A stretch of DNA of 64,000 nucleotides, taken from the NCBI GenBank assembly GCA_009761415.1, contig QUOL01000008.1:248001-312000 (forward strand), read 5' to 3'. Within the stretch, counting starts at the first letter, position 1. Each line of letters opens with the position of its first letter. A program made the translations under genes and the position numbers. This stretch comes from Sarcomyxa edulis. Taxonomy: Eukaryota > Basidiomycota > Agaricomycetes > Agaricales > Mycenaceae. Positions 11,923-24,747 of this stretch are shown in pieces. The notes beneath the pieces are model-generated. The model did no database searches and was not told the DNA's origin. It saw nothing but the letters and a program-made list of their open reading frames with translations.

Positions 11923-12987
11923 ACGCGGCTCGGCATCCTTCTCATTCTGCTTTCCGTCATGCTTGACTCAAAACAATGCTTGGGATCGTATTGCTTTGCT
12001 TTGCTCCACCATTCTTTTCTCTTTGCTTCGCCGCCTTTTGCGTATCGATGCTTTTTACGTGTTCATTCTTCTTGCTTTCGTTATGGACACATATCAACTC
12101 TGGACATGGACAGTGATCGCGTTCTTGCTCTACACTACTCTTCTATCGTTTGATAATAAGTGAGTCATCCGTTGGTCTGTTCATGTTTTCCCTCCATCTG
12201 ACCTGACGGGCGATCAGTTTTCCTTAATACATCGTCTTGTGGATCACGGATTAGAGGGCTCGGATAATAATTGCATTGTTTGTTGGATCATATCGCTACC
12301 ATCCAGGAGGCTACTTGAGAGACTGCCACTTTCCAAATCGACTTCAATGCATGTTCTTGAAATTTAGCCACTCATCGTCGTAGTCTGAGCGTTTACTTCA
12401 ACTGTTATCGATTACGCGTCGTGAACTTGAAATCTCTTCAAGAGGTTGACCTCGAGGAACATCGATATCGGTGTCTGACAAGGAACTAAATTGCTACTAA
12501 ATCGGAAAATTCCGAGTCCAAATTAGGCGCCGCCGCTGCGCCTTCAAGAAACTCCAAAATATCATTCCGTGGACCTCTATGCACCTACAATGTTGCTGGT
12601 ACATTCATAGACTGCGAAGTGAGTTTTTTGTATCCTACGCGGCTTGATTTCGTCAGCTATGCTGACAGAAGATTATTCACAAATTATCCGATTTGTTTAT
12701 TCGCAGCCTTATACAAGGGGAACAGCCTCAAGAGTCAACGTTGTTGTTGCGCTGGTGTCCGAAACGACGAGACAAATGAGACATCTGCTTGGCTGAGCGG
12801 GAAAGACAACGAGAGAGTCTGAAAGAGGTCCTTCTTCGGCGAACTTTAGCCATGCCGAAACGAATTGCATGTGCGTGTGACACGGTGACTACGACCTTGA
12901 TTTCAGACTCTCATCACGGCCTTTGCACTGACAACGCTCGTTACCCTCCCCGCTCTTTGCCTCGCTTCAAGGAAGATTCAATCCAAG
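11923..12987. other. Intergenic region between RRM and GH16 genes
   Basis: Contains the 3' UTR of the RRM gene and the promoter/5' leader of the GH16 gene. The frames here (11963-12163, 12619-12822 and the start of 12789-13259) are not supported as proteins. Confidence 0.5.
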
Positions 12988-14936
12988 ATGCACTTTACTA
13001 TTTCCCTGGCGGTTTTACTCCCACTTCTCACCCTAGCCAATGCCCAAGCAGGCCAGACTTGGTGCGTTTTACTTCCGTTTACGCACTACAAGGTGGAATT
13101 ATGGACATTGATGAATATCTGGGAAATGATGTAGCAATGCGACCACCCCATGTCTCGCTGCGGCGCCATGTTGCAGTGCGTAACACATATTCTATGGAAG
13201 AACGACGTGAATTGACAGGCATTCAGGCGAATTCGGGTTCTGCGGCACTGGCGAAGTGAGTTGCTTATTTCGGGGTTAGGTCATAGACGCCCAAGGACTG
13301 GAAGTTCTTGAAGGATGAGATCGACACCATAAACTTGGGCAGATATCGTCATCGGACTTGTACCTTGGCCAACCCTGACAAGCGTCCAATTGACTGACCG
13401 CATTTGTAAAACACAGTTCTGCTTGGGTGGATGCAACCCTCTGGCTTCGAATGCCCTCGATTCTTGCAAACCCAGCCCTCTCTGTCAAGATGCTACTGTC
13501 AGTGTCTATGCTTTTTTACTGAAACCCTCCTGAAACCCTTCGTTACATCCTATACAGCACACCTTCGCAGACAACTCTCGCATTCTCAGTAATGCTACAT
13601 TCTTTGATGGAAACGCTTCTGAATACGGTCCGCAGACCTTTTTCGCTGAAGGTCTATCTGCTTACCCAGAACTTCCAATATATAGACTGGGTCGTTGATA
13701 AAGGCAACATCATGAACACTAACTCCTCCGGTGGCGAACTCGGACTGCTCCTGACTGAAGAGAACGGCGGCACCAGACTCTCTTCCACTCGTTATATCCA
13801 TTACGGAACTATCACTGCCTCACGTGCGTCTCCTCAATACATATGGTCTCTTCCCTAACATCAAGCATCATCATCTTATCATACAGTGAAGACCGGCAAA
13901 TGGTCAGGCGTGGTCACAGCTTTCATTACCATGAGTGATATCAAAGTAAGCGACTGTCCTCATCAGATATATATCTATCGTGTTCAAATGATAGCACAGG
14001 ACGAGATTGATTGGGAGTTCCCTGGTGACACCACATCTGAAGGTCAAACAAATTACTTCTGGCAGGGTCTCGTTAGTAAGTCCTAGTTTTTCGAAGTAGT
14101 ATTGACTCTTCAGGTGCTGAACCTACGGGAATGACTAGCTACTCCAAATCATGGTGCCACTGCGGGTAACCTTACCGACACCTCTGCCAATTATCATGAT
14201 TACACGGTAAGGAATTATTATCGAGCTACAAATAAGATGTCCTCTCAATCTATTGCCCTCCCAGATTGACTGGAAACCTACCGCACTGACGTTCTCGGTC
14301 GATGGACAAGTCGTCCGCACCATCAACCAGGCAGATACTGTCGATCCTGCTACTGGTGTCAGCCAGTTCCCTAACACGCCCTCCAGGATTCAGCTCAGGT
14401 ACGTTTAGTTTCTCTTCTGCTAATCTTCTGCTTTGATTTGATCGAAACTGATTATGTTTCCAGTCTTTGGCCCGCTGGAACTAATTCAAGTGCACCTGGA
14501 ACAGTGCAATGGGCTGGAGGTGCGTGATGCGTCAATGGTTCCGCCTCCGACTCCTGTGTTCATCTTTCATCTTTCATGTTGCCAGGACTGATTGATTGGA
14601 CCGATCCCGACTACGTCGCCGCTGGTGAGAATACATGTTTCCCTTCAAGTTGATTCGATCAGTTTCTCATATGAACTAATTCGTATCGCAGGACACTTCT
14701 ACGCCCTCGTCAAATCTGTTACGGTCAAATGCGCTGACCCGACAGCAGCTAACGCCAGCATCACTTCATACGTCTATGGTGTCAACTCAACGACCGATAC
14801 TCCTAGCGTCGCGTTCAGTAACGAGACTACACTTCTCAATGGTGCCGGTGGTGCTTTTGCCGCCATCAATCTCCAAGCGCAGAGCTTGATCTTTGGAATT
14901 GTTGGAGCTTTGCTTTTGGGTTCGTATGTGTTGTGA
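12988..14936 (+). CDS. GH16 cell-wall transglycosidase, CRH/UTR2-like, GPI-anchored
   Basis: Probable chitin/beta-glucan cross-linking enzyme of the fungal wall (GH16). It starts with a secretion signal (MHFTISLAVLLPLLTLANA). A Cys-rich module assembled over three exons follows (CLAAAPCCS ... GEFGFCGTGE, then FCLGGCNPL). The catalytic domain has the consecutive motif NTNSSGGELGLLLTEENGG and the active-site signature DEIDWEFPGD, whose two Glu are the nucleophile and acid/base in this family. YFWQGLV and a GLIDWTDPDY segment follow. The C-terminus is Ser/Thr/Asn-rich and ends in a hydrophobic tail (IFGIVGALLLGSYVL), as in GPI-anchored proteins. All parts are in frame through about ten short introns. 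The longer upstream frame beginning at 12789 is not used, because the signal peptide defines the start. Confidence 0.93.
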
Positions 14937-15144
14937 ACTATTGGGACCTTTTGGATTTCTCGAAGACGATTTCGGGTGCATCTGGTATGCACCACCGATC
15001 TTGGATACTCGTGTTCTTGATACCTATATCCTACAAGTGAAAAACATCCAAATAATATGACTTGTGGTGGTGAATCTAAGTAAGTACAATATATATGTTC
15101 CTGGTCTCCATGTCCGCGTACATAACACAAGGTAAAAGTGGTGA

Positions 15145-18100
15145 TCAAAAAGACATGGACTGGTCAGGGTCAATGAGGACCATATCATCTTCTACATCCC
15201 GGAAGGTCTCTTCAAATTCGTCGATCAGTTCTCTCGTTTCTTTGATTATTTCATCCAACGCGTGCTTCAATGTCCACGTCCGCATGTGCGCCTCGTCGAT
15301 ACCTTGCTCACCGTGGTAATGATTGGGTATAGGAAGCAGCGCAGTATAACCCATGCAAGTCTGTACGACTCGTATCCTGCGATACGTGGATTGAATGAGA
15401 GCCAGAGACTTCACTTTGGTAGACTTGGCTATGCGACGCATGCCTCCTGCGCTGATTCCGTTACTCGGAGAAAGAGATCGTCGGAATGAGGATGCAGATG
15501 GGCTTGCTACGGGTCCTAGATGGACTATCCGTGCGCCACCCAGTTGATCTTGAGACGTCCCGGGAAACTGTTGGAAACCAGGTTGTCGGCCATACGCATC
15601 CGTGAAAGAGATGGACTGCTGCTCGTGAGTGAAGGATTGCGCCATGCTTACTCGAGGAGACGCATCAGGGGAAGGGAGCCCGGAAAAGCGTCCTCGAGGT
15701 TTTGAGAAGACAGACGAGACGCGACGACCTCGAGGAGTAGCGGAATGGCTTCGTAGTTCCTGATCTAGTGACACGACTTTCTCTCTCATGAACAGTCGCA
15801 TTTGTAACATGAGCGGGTTACGATACAAACACAACAATTCGAGAAGCGACCACAAAGAATAGTCGACAATTCTAGGACTGAGCATGGCTCGAGTGTGAAT
15901 AGAGGGACTGCGAAGGTTTGACAGGTCGAATTGGCCGCTGTTTCTGGGTGATGGAACAGGCGAGGGCGACGGGGAATATTCCGGCTGTTCGAGAGCAAAG
16001 TTTGCGTTCCCTTCTGCAAGGATAGTCTTGAAGAAAGCGCCAACACGGCTCCAGATGCCTGGAAGACAAGAAGAAAGGTCGGCTTCTGCCCGGATAACGA
16101 TAGCTTTGACAATTTGAAGGGCTGTGATGAGAGTCGTTATCTGATCCCTGCTAGAGATTTTGTTCCCTCTGTCCTGAGATTTTGATCGTTCGGGATCAGA
16201 CGAATCTCGACGTGTTTGTCGTTGAGTACATGCTGACATAGCGTAGGCTAGTAGACGAGCCCATGCTCCTGCATGGACAGTTCGATGCCATGACTCCGTT
16301 CGTTCGCCTTCTGACACGATCTCCGCCCCAGTTTTCAAATGCATGATAAAAGGCAGAACAACTCCAGCCAGAAATTCATATGAGGGTGCGCGCTTCTCTA
16401 TCTCTGCAATCACGTCTCCTCCACGTAGGAAAACACTCTGTGCTAGTAGAGAAACAAGACTGGGTCGCAAGGGCAATGTGAGAAGCAACTTTTCGGACCC
16501 AGCTAATTCGCACGCGGCCAATCCTGCAGCACAGATCTGAGTGACGACCAAATGTGAGAATGCTGACTCGTTGCCGTACGTGGGATTCGATACAAGAAGC
16601 GATACCGTCTCGAATACGCCAGAGAAGTCCACAGCAAGGGCGTATGCGCTGATAACTGGTGAGAGGTCATTCAGAAAGGTCACGACTTCCTTCAAGCTCG
16701 GCAAGGGTTCACGAATCAAGGATGTCCTAGTATAATCGGTGAAAAAGACGCTGATCGGCTCACTAATCTCCTTCGAGGAGTCCCGTAGCATGATCTTGAT
16801 GAGCTCGACTATACGATGAGAAGCCCCACTTCCCAATTGACCACCGGCCTGAGTAAATGCGACCACTAGGGAGAGGTAATCCAGTCTCATAGACATGATA
16901 TCACTGGCCGATTTGGACTTGTCCGATAATTGGTTTTCCAGATATGCCTCAGAGGATAATGGCTCTGCTATTGGAGTGGCTAGCGGACGGGGAGTGGACG
17001 CATCCGAAGCTTTGATTTTGACGACAACTCTCGTTAGGATGACTCCAAGAGCATCGATGCCTTCCCGCAAAACAGTCCTTGCAGACGATGAAGCATGATA
17101 AAGATCAGGGGCCAAAAAACGGAAGAACCTCATGAATTGTTCTGCTCGCAAAATCGAAGGATCGTGGGCGATTACTGTCAGGAAGAGTCGTACGAAGTCG
17201 TCCATTGCTAGACGCTTGGTTTCGTATTCCTCTGGTAGGTCGATCATGACATCACCTTTGCCGCGATTGCTTCCTGCTCTCAACGAAGCGAGGAATGTCT
17301 GCGGTTTCTCTTCTGCCGTGGTGACAATGAGAGCTTCGCGCTCTTGAAACTTGTTCGTATCGTGAATTCCAGCTGCATCTGCCGTCGTGGCTTGGACTCC
17401 TCTTCTCAAGGCAGAAAAGAGAGAATAGACGCTCTTTGCCACCCATTCACCTTCCACATCAGGTACCATCATGATATGAGCCATACTGTCGAGACTCTGG
17501 AAGATGAAAGCGTCGTGATGCAACGCATAGAAACGGTTGACAGTGTATTCGATAGCCATTCTGATACCAGAGTGTGACTCTGACTCTGTATAGACCTTCA
17601 GAACAGCTGGCATGAAAAGGGTATAGCCTCCACCGTTGAAAAGACGTCGAAAGCGAGTGCTCGCTACCATCAATGCTGTAGGATGGCTATTAGCTTGTGC
17701 TTGTTGAGAGCCTGACGAAACGTACCTATCATTGCCTGTGTGACTATTCCTATATCATCACCGTGAGCCAACAAAATGCGATTGAGACCGTCTATGAGGA
17801 CGGACAATTCGTTGCGATCGTTTAGGTGCCGAGACATTGAGCGGAACACTTGAGCTACAAGTAATAGATAACTTCGGGCCAAGATCAGAGACAGCCCTCT
17901 CAAGAATCCGTCTCCAGGTCCGGGATTTTCTGCTTGTGTGTGTGGCACGAAATCCTTCAGTTCGAGGGGCATGGGTTCAAACTGGGAGTCTTTCGATGGT
18001 AGGACAAGTCTGGTCATATTCTTACGGATCAGCTGAACGTCCTGGTGGTTCTTCTTCAACATGGCCAGAAATAGCATGTTTTGGGATACACGAATCAAAG

Positions 18101-21100
18101 TCATCGACACCAAGCGTGCTGGCACAGTTTGAAATGGATTCCGGACAGGCCCGAGAGATCTGGGAAACATTTCCCCCGGCGGAGCAGATGGAGGAAACCA
18201 AAGCGAGCCAGAAGGAATGAGGAATTGCTCGATCTTCGCTCTGCGAATATCGCGAATAGACATTTCGCTGACTTGTGTAACGAGCTTGGAGAGAATTGGG
18301 ATTGTATAGGCGAAGTCGTGAAGTGTTTGCGGATTATCGACTTGTCGAGCGCCAAATTTCAGGAATCCTGCAAGATTGTTGAAGACGTGGTGAGTCAGAG
18401 GAGGTGGAAGCACACGTCGCACATGAAGAAGCGCGCGTAAGATCGAGATAGCTGCAGGCATATTCTTTTGGTCATCCACAAAAAGATCCAGGACAGGACG
18501 AGTAAGGAGCCCTGGATCGTTACGCATAACGTCGATGATAGTGGCACGCGCTGCACTTGCAACTAGAAGATTCTGATCGAAAGCCAACGTAGCAAGACGG
18601 GGAAATACGCCTGCAAGGGAGGGAACAAATACAGCTCGTCGTTTCACACCGTGTGACGGACCACCTGTACTTGAATTACGTCTGAGAAGGCCAGCATCTT
18701 CTCTTTCGTTCGGGGACGCCCCCCTTTGAGGAGAAGGCGAAGGGCTCATATTTGGAGAATGAGGGGCGGACGCACTAGCGTCTAGACCAGCATCAAGACG
18801 GTCGAGCTGGTGCACTGGCAGCAGTGACATAGGCGTTCGAATATACTCCATTTTGATGTCGACAGGTCTGTCCTCCTGTGCCCAACCAATTTCGGAGAGC
18901 CGTTTTCGTAATTCCAACGGAAGTGCATCTTTGAGCTCGTTCGGATCGTCCTCTCGAACAAACAGACTGGTTCCTACATCTGTGGCCACGAAGGGGAGTG
19001 GACCACGCGCGAGCTTGAACGCACGATGCATTCGATCCGTAATGATGTGTTGAGACGTTATCTGGAAGCGCCAATTTGTCAACGTACTGATTCGTCGAAC
19101 GGCATTTAGTTTCACAATGGCATCTGAACTAGAAAGCTGTTGAGATAATGCTTTAAATAATTGCATGGCAGTTCGAGGCTTACCTTTGTAATTCGGCTTC
19201 GATAATCGCCAGGAAGTCAACAGGAGTCTTTTCGGCGCATTGCATCGCAAGGAAACATGCCTGGAAAGTTTCAGTCGAGGAGCACTCGTGCGATACTAGT
19301 CAGAGATACTGACAGAGGACGTGATTTTTGGGTCTGAACCGTCAAGATGTTGCTCCCATAACAAAGGGCCAATCCGCCGATAATCAGCTGGCGTTAACAG
19401 TGCTGATAATGCTACCAAGAGCTTGAGGACCTTGGGGACGAAGCCCTTCGAATAAGATTCGAGTAGCTGAGCCTTCGCAGCAAACGCGGCAAATATATCA
19501 GAACCTTTCCCACTAAGACTCGAGGGGAACGTATCGTTCAGAGTAGGAGATAGCAACATAGTGCTGCGATGCTAGCAGAAAGTAAATGTTCCGGACAAAC
19601 TGATAGATCATGACAAATAGATACCTTCGTTGACGAACGCGATCCCTCTCGAGCAGTTGTGTATAAGGCTTGTAGTCGAGTCATTGACTCTGCAAATTCG
19701 AGATCCGAGTCGTCGTCTCTCTCTTCAGTTCCGTGAGTAATGAGCCATGACACTGCGCGAGGAAGCCAAGTTGCGCTACGAAACCAATCATGACATGTTA
19801 CGGCGGACGGAATAAACTTTGGCCACCTACGTCTTGAGCGATCTCGTGAGTAGCCTGATTTCTCGGAACAGGACACAGAACAACAGTCTCTGAGATGGTG
19901 GTACGAGACTTTGTTTTTCCTGTTTGGTTGATCAGACACATATCTCATGCAGCCCTTCTGGTTGATGTCCGGCCCACCTTTGCTTCAAGCAGGATGCCAA
20001 GGCGCGTTTCCAAAGTTAGAACGAATTTGACCGTCTCGACGTCTGTAGTCTATTTTTTCGTGGGAGAGGTGAGGAGTGAGTGAATTCAGTCCGACTTGAC
20101 TGGAAAGTGGAATCACCGGTGACAGATCTTGAGCATGGCGAACCGATTGGATGTACCCAATCAACTCCATCAACAAGACGGATTGGCCAAGACGCGCCTT
20201 ACCCCAAGTTGGTGGCGAAGATGGTTCTACGGATTTGCTTTTCCCAGCACCGACGTCGCGCATCAGTGCAACGGACATCATCTCAGCGTCGCGTATCCAG
20301 AAATCATGGAGAAACTTTGCGATGGCTGTGATTATGCAGAGGTGGTTCACGACAGTGAATTCTTTACCGGAGGCAGCACATGCAAAGAGAGGTTTGTAAA
20401 AGACTTGGGGATCCGATTGAGATATCGCGTCTAATAAAGCCGTCAGAGGCAGACACGGATGGGCGGGTGGATCTGCGACTAGTCGCTATAGGGGGTGTCT
20501 CCTGCGTGAGAAGACGTTTGAGTGAAGGAACGGGTGAACTGACTCACGTCGTACAGGAGTGGCAGAGCGAAAGCTACAACAGACTTCCTGACATCATCTG
20601 GAAGGTCCGTCATTAACGGAGAAACGATCCTGAGAATGACCGGCCAGTCGCTATCCGTCATCTGAGAATATGTTCTGTCTGTGTAATAAGACATCTGGAT
20701 GATGAAGAGACTCACAAGATGTTCAACAGTCTTTTCAAAAGCAGATTTCCATTCTGTCGGCTTACGATACCAATCACAGACAAGCATGAGCCCCCAGCGC
20801 GCTGCTGGTGCCGCTTCTTCCATTCCAATAAGCTCCAAGATGAGTCTGACTACGTTGCCCCTGGTCTCAACGGCAGAACTTCCTTGGACGGCTTCAGCTT
20901 CGGGTATCACGCGTGTTTGGAGAAAGCGGACAATGAAAGAAGTGTCCAAGGCCATTCCTTTCCCTCCAGTATCCACAAGGAGATCAAGACTAGCACGAGT
21001 GAAAGTAGTAAGTTTACGAGCATGAATGGCAGAAAGAAGAGGGGTGAAAGATATTTTGCTGTTCGACAAAGGAAGGGGCCAGTGTTCCTGTTCGCATCAT

Positions 21101-22767
21101 TTACGGGTTAGAAGTGTTACAAGACTACAGAAAAACATGCTCACCTCGACCACGTTCTTCAGAATCCACCTGCGAGTAGCTTCTGCGCCATTTTCGAGAC
21201 ACCCCATGAGTGCTTCTTGGATGACGGCATCACGAACGAGTTGTGTCGTGTCTTTAGCGATGTGTAAAGCGTTATACTCCTCCTCAACGGAGGTTTGTTC
21301 AAGTTCTCCGCAGCAGCCTGATTTGTTCTCGGTGATAAATTTCTTGATTTGCTGTTGGTCTTGAGGATCAGAAGTTACGAAGGCGGGGGCTAACGAGAAG
21401 AGAGCTTGTGTCAGGGCTCGCAGCGACGCCGGAGTCGTCGCAGAACAAGATGATTCAGATGGGAGTACCAGTCCAGACAACAGCTTCATAAGCCGCGATC
21501 GGATGGACGAAGAGACGAGGACCGCTTTACAGCACCATACGCAGCGTTCAACACCTCCTGGCTAAGATGGTATCAATGGAGAAAAATTCAAAAGATGGTC
21601 ATGAATACTAACATCGTCAGAAGGCGGATCCCAGGTCTTGACTAGCACATCAAAAGTCTCTACTGCGAACCATCGTTCCTCGTCTATCCTAGGTCCGGAC
21701 TCGGATACGAGGAATGGACGAAGCAATGTAGAGAGAATTAAACTTTCACAAGGCGGTAGAGGAGGGGGTGGAAGTCCGTCTGTGGAGGGAGAAGAACGCT
21801 GAAGTAATAATTGATATAAATACTTCAACGACGGGACGGAGCGAGAGGAGCCAGGCAAAGACTGCATGGATTGAGGTCTGCGCAGATCGTGTTTTTGCTT
21901 GCTATTCTGTGTGAGGTTGACAACGCTCGTGTTGGTACTACCAGTCAAAGGTATGGAAGCAGTTGACATGAACGGCAGGTACAGAGAAGATCCCATTGTC
22001 CCTGTATACGGCTCGCGTTCTGCTTTTGACGTTTTTGAGGAGTCCATGAATCGTGCAGACCAGCATGCGCGTTGAATCTCGTCAGAGAACTTGCGTGTCT
22101 CGTCAATAGCGACTTCCCGAGCGTGCTCCACAACCTGCCGGAATCCTAACCTCGCGAGACGAGAGGGCTTTGGGGTCTGGGGACGGCTGGATGCTACACT
22201 CAGGGATGATGCAGAGGACGGTTGCTGAGAATGTGTGGGAGGTGTCGAGGGGCGCGGTGGAGGAACTGTGACGTGCTGAGGTAGTACATGTTGTCGTAGA
22301 TGCTCCCAACGAGCTATAGATGGAGAGGGCGATGGTGGTGGGGTAGACTCGGGGGTGGATGGTCTCGTATGCACATTGGTGGATAATCGGGTAGGTCGTC
22401 TAGGAACTGAACGAGTCTTTTCTATGACTGAAGGAAACGAAAATTCGTCCTCTAAATTCTCGTCCCGCGGTGACTCGACAATGTCGTTTTCCGTCCAGTT
22501 TTTCTGCCGAGTTCCATTAGCAGTTTCGCCGTCATGCTCCTCTAACACCAGATTCAATGTAGATGGTTTGGATGGTCCCGCAGCATGCCGCCCAAGCTGA
22601 GATTCGGCTTCATTTGAGGCTTCAGAAGATGATCGTCTGGTTGAAACTTTCACAGAATCAAAAGAAAAGAGACGTCGAGGGGTTTTTCTTGAAATTCCGT
22701 CGCCTTTTGGGGCCATCGAAGCATGCCTAGCCGAACTGGACTGTGGCGTCTCGAGAGGAGCCTTCAC
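15145..22767 (-). CDS. Very long UNC80-like protein
   Basis: A multi-exon gene of roughly 2,300 codons. Large uninterrupted exons lie at 22767-21562 (disordered, Ser/Pro/Arg-rich N-terminus), around 21527-21130, 21050-20480, then a series of small exons, then 19250-17700 and 17673-15145. The last exon contains FRRLFNGGGYTLFMPAVLKV and TVNRFYALHHDAFIFQSLDS. I associate this helical-repeat pattern with the C-terminal domain of UNC80, a scaffold of NALCN-type cation channels in animals that has fungal relatives. It ends in an acidic DVEDDMVLIDPDQS tail. No membrane segments or catalytic motifs are seen. The start is either 22767 or, more likely given that the upstream bases resemble the neighbouring repeat promoter, MAPKGDG at 22716. 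A partnership with a Cch1/Mid1-type channel is inference. Confidence 0.62.
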
Positions 22768-22864
22768 GTGTCAGAAATCACAGTCCGAAGTCACCAGTCA
22801 CGCGTCACCACTTCAAGCACAAACCACCATCATCGAGCATCGACCTATGCCCCGTTGACTCCTC

Positions 22865-24475
22865 GTGCCCTTCACAAACTCACAATCGCACGACTACATG
22901 GCTGGATCGTCCAAAAATTTGCCAAAAATCCTCAATCCACCTCTATCGGAAAGAAACGCAAACGCCAACTCATCTCAGACGTCTTTGACGACAATCATAT
23001 TGAAAATACGGAAGACAGTGGCACCAAGACAACGACGAAGACGACAAAGAATCTCAAGCAAACTGAGGTTCAGAAATGTATAAAGGACGACTCCCAGTTT
23101 AGGTCCTCGGAAAATTCCCGTGCTAAAGGTACGCTCCTGAGCCACTCGCTCCATGATGTACTTACCGATTCCAGCTCTTGCCGAAATGTCTACACCAGTA
23201 GGTCTCTCGAAGCGCTCACAATTTAAACCTACTTTAAAAAAACACAGACAGAAACTCCCTTCTGGCGGTGACGACACGCAAGACAAGAAGGTCCGGAAGA
23301 AAATGAAGATAAATAAGGTTGTGAACGTCGAACAGAAGAAACCCAACCAGTCACCCGAGAAGCCGCGTCGTAGTGCGTCATTGAATCTACGCTCCTAGTG
23401 CTATACTCATACTGGCGTTTAGGTATTCTTCGTAATGCTGCAAAGGTTCGTTTCATCTATAGTGATCATCGCCATGAACTAGACGTTGATCACTCCTGTC
23501 GCCTACACAGCCAGAATTCTCTCAATGCTCACTCTCGACGAGCCTGGCGAAGGCGCATAAGCACCGACTGCTTCCGGATATCTATGGCGGCGATCTCAAA
23601 AAGCACGCTGCACAAGACGCGCAGGTTCTAGACACTTTCAAGAAACACCAATTCCCCGAGAACGCGATGGACGTTGTGCCGCTCCAGATGGATATTTTTG
23701 AGATTACAGTAGCAGTAGTGTTGGTTGCACGATCGGAAGACCCCGATGTACCACTAGGCGCGCGATCTGCATATTTCGTCGCAGCGTTTGCAGACGAAGA
23801 CTTCCGCCAGGTCGCAGACAGCTGCTACCGATCTAAATTCTTCATGGGTGTACGGAACCATCGTATGTCACTAAGTTCCATTATCTATAACGTTGTGTTT
23901 ACTCTGAATTCAGCCGTCCTTCGAAAAACGAACGAGAGTTCGTTGTAAGTATGATATGACAGTCGATTGTGCTTTTCCCGAATAACCTGTTACAGTTGAA
24001 ACTACCGATGAAGAAGCTTGAGCTTTCAGCCAAAGGGGGTTCCAGAAAGTAAGGGCTCTTTCCTTGATGAAATTTTGTGTTCACGGTACATCACAGACCT
24101 GGTCACTCTGTGTTACATTCCAGATCTTTCAAGGATCAGCGCCATCATACTATGTCATCTCCACGGTCAAAATTCATGAATTTACTAACCCTGGAGTTAC
24201 CTATCGCATCAAGCAGACCGAGACGTACAAGACACCCATACGTCCGGTTCTCGCCTCAGCTTCAACTACCTCGACGGTTCTTATCTAGGAGCTACTAGTG
24301 GAGTATTTGCGGGTCCTCTCCGAACGCACAACTATCCAGAGACTTGTGACTGCATTCAAGGAGGGTAGGGCATATTCGAAAAGAATTCTGTGGCCTAACA
24401 CATCATATAGGCCTGTACAAAGCGTATAGGATTGATTTGTTGAAGCCGGGGGAGAAAAGGGAGTAGGCAAAGGTG
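22865..24475 (+). pseudogene. CR-like gene copy A, short, damaged
   Basis: First member of the tandem family. The position homologous to the ATG of the other copies is GTG (22865). Extra bases in the AAAAATTTGCCAAAAAT stretch (22913-22929) shift the frame relative to GKKRKRQLISDVFDDN, so exon 1 is broken. Exon 2 (LSKRSQF ... GGDDTQDKKVRKKM), the microexon encoding ILRNAAK (23423-23445) and the header exon (LLPDIYGGDLKKHAAQD, about 23520-23865) are all open. After the header there is no P-loop exon. Instead, a fragment near 24190-24290 matches the nuclease-proximal segment of the full-length genes (YRIK...ETYKTP...LASASTTSTV). The middle of the gene, about 2 kb in the full-length copies, is therefore missing. 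It lies directly upstream of, and partly overlaps, the 5' end of the UNC80-like gene on the opposite strand. Confidence 0.75.
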
Positions 24476-24654
24476 GTCATGGACGTGATAGGTTCTGGCA
24501 TTTGCATGTCCGATTCCATCATGTATACGCTATGCCGCCATTTTTCTTCTCGTTCCGCAGTATGCTAGACTACGGAATACATTATCTTGAGCCTTGTAGA
24601 GGCCTACAAAACTACAGAGCTGCAATCCTAGTACAAGTGTGGCGTTTGTTGCCA

Positions 24655-24670
24655 TCCGGAAAACTCCGAA
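24655..24670 (+). promoter_or_regulatory. Palindromic promoter element of copy B
   Basis: TCCGGA-AAAC-TCCGAA, 77 bp above ATG 24748. Confidence 0.55.
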
Positions 24671-24747
24671 ATCGTCACTTCAAAACTCGCACGCGCCAAA
24701 TACTTCCGAGTCAAGCACCACCATCTTGCCACCATCACCAACACACC

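Noticed and set aside
11963..12163. Hydrophobic 66-codon frame that looks like a membrane peptide
   Set aside because: Lies just after the RRM gene stop, T-rich, no conserved motif; probably 3' UTR.
22723..23226. 167-codon frame across the 5' end of copy A
   Set aside because: Its start lies inside the UNC80-like gene's first exon on the other strand; only the part from GKKRKRQ onward is homologous to the family.
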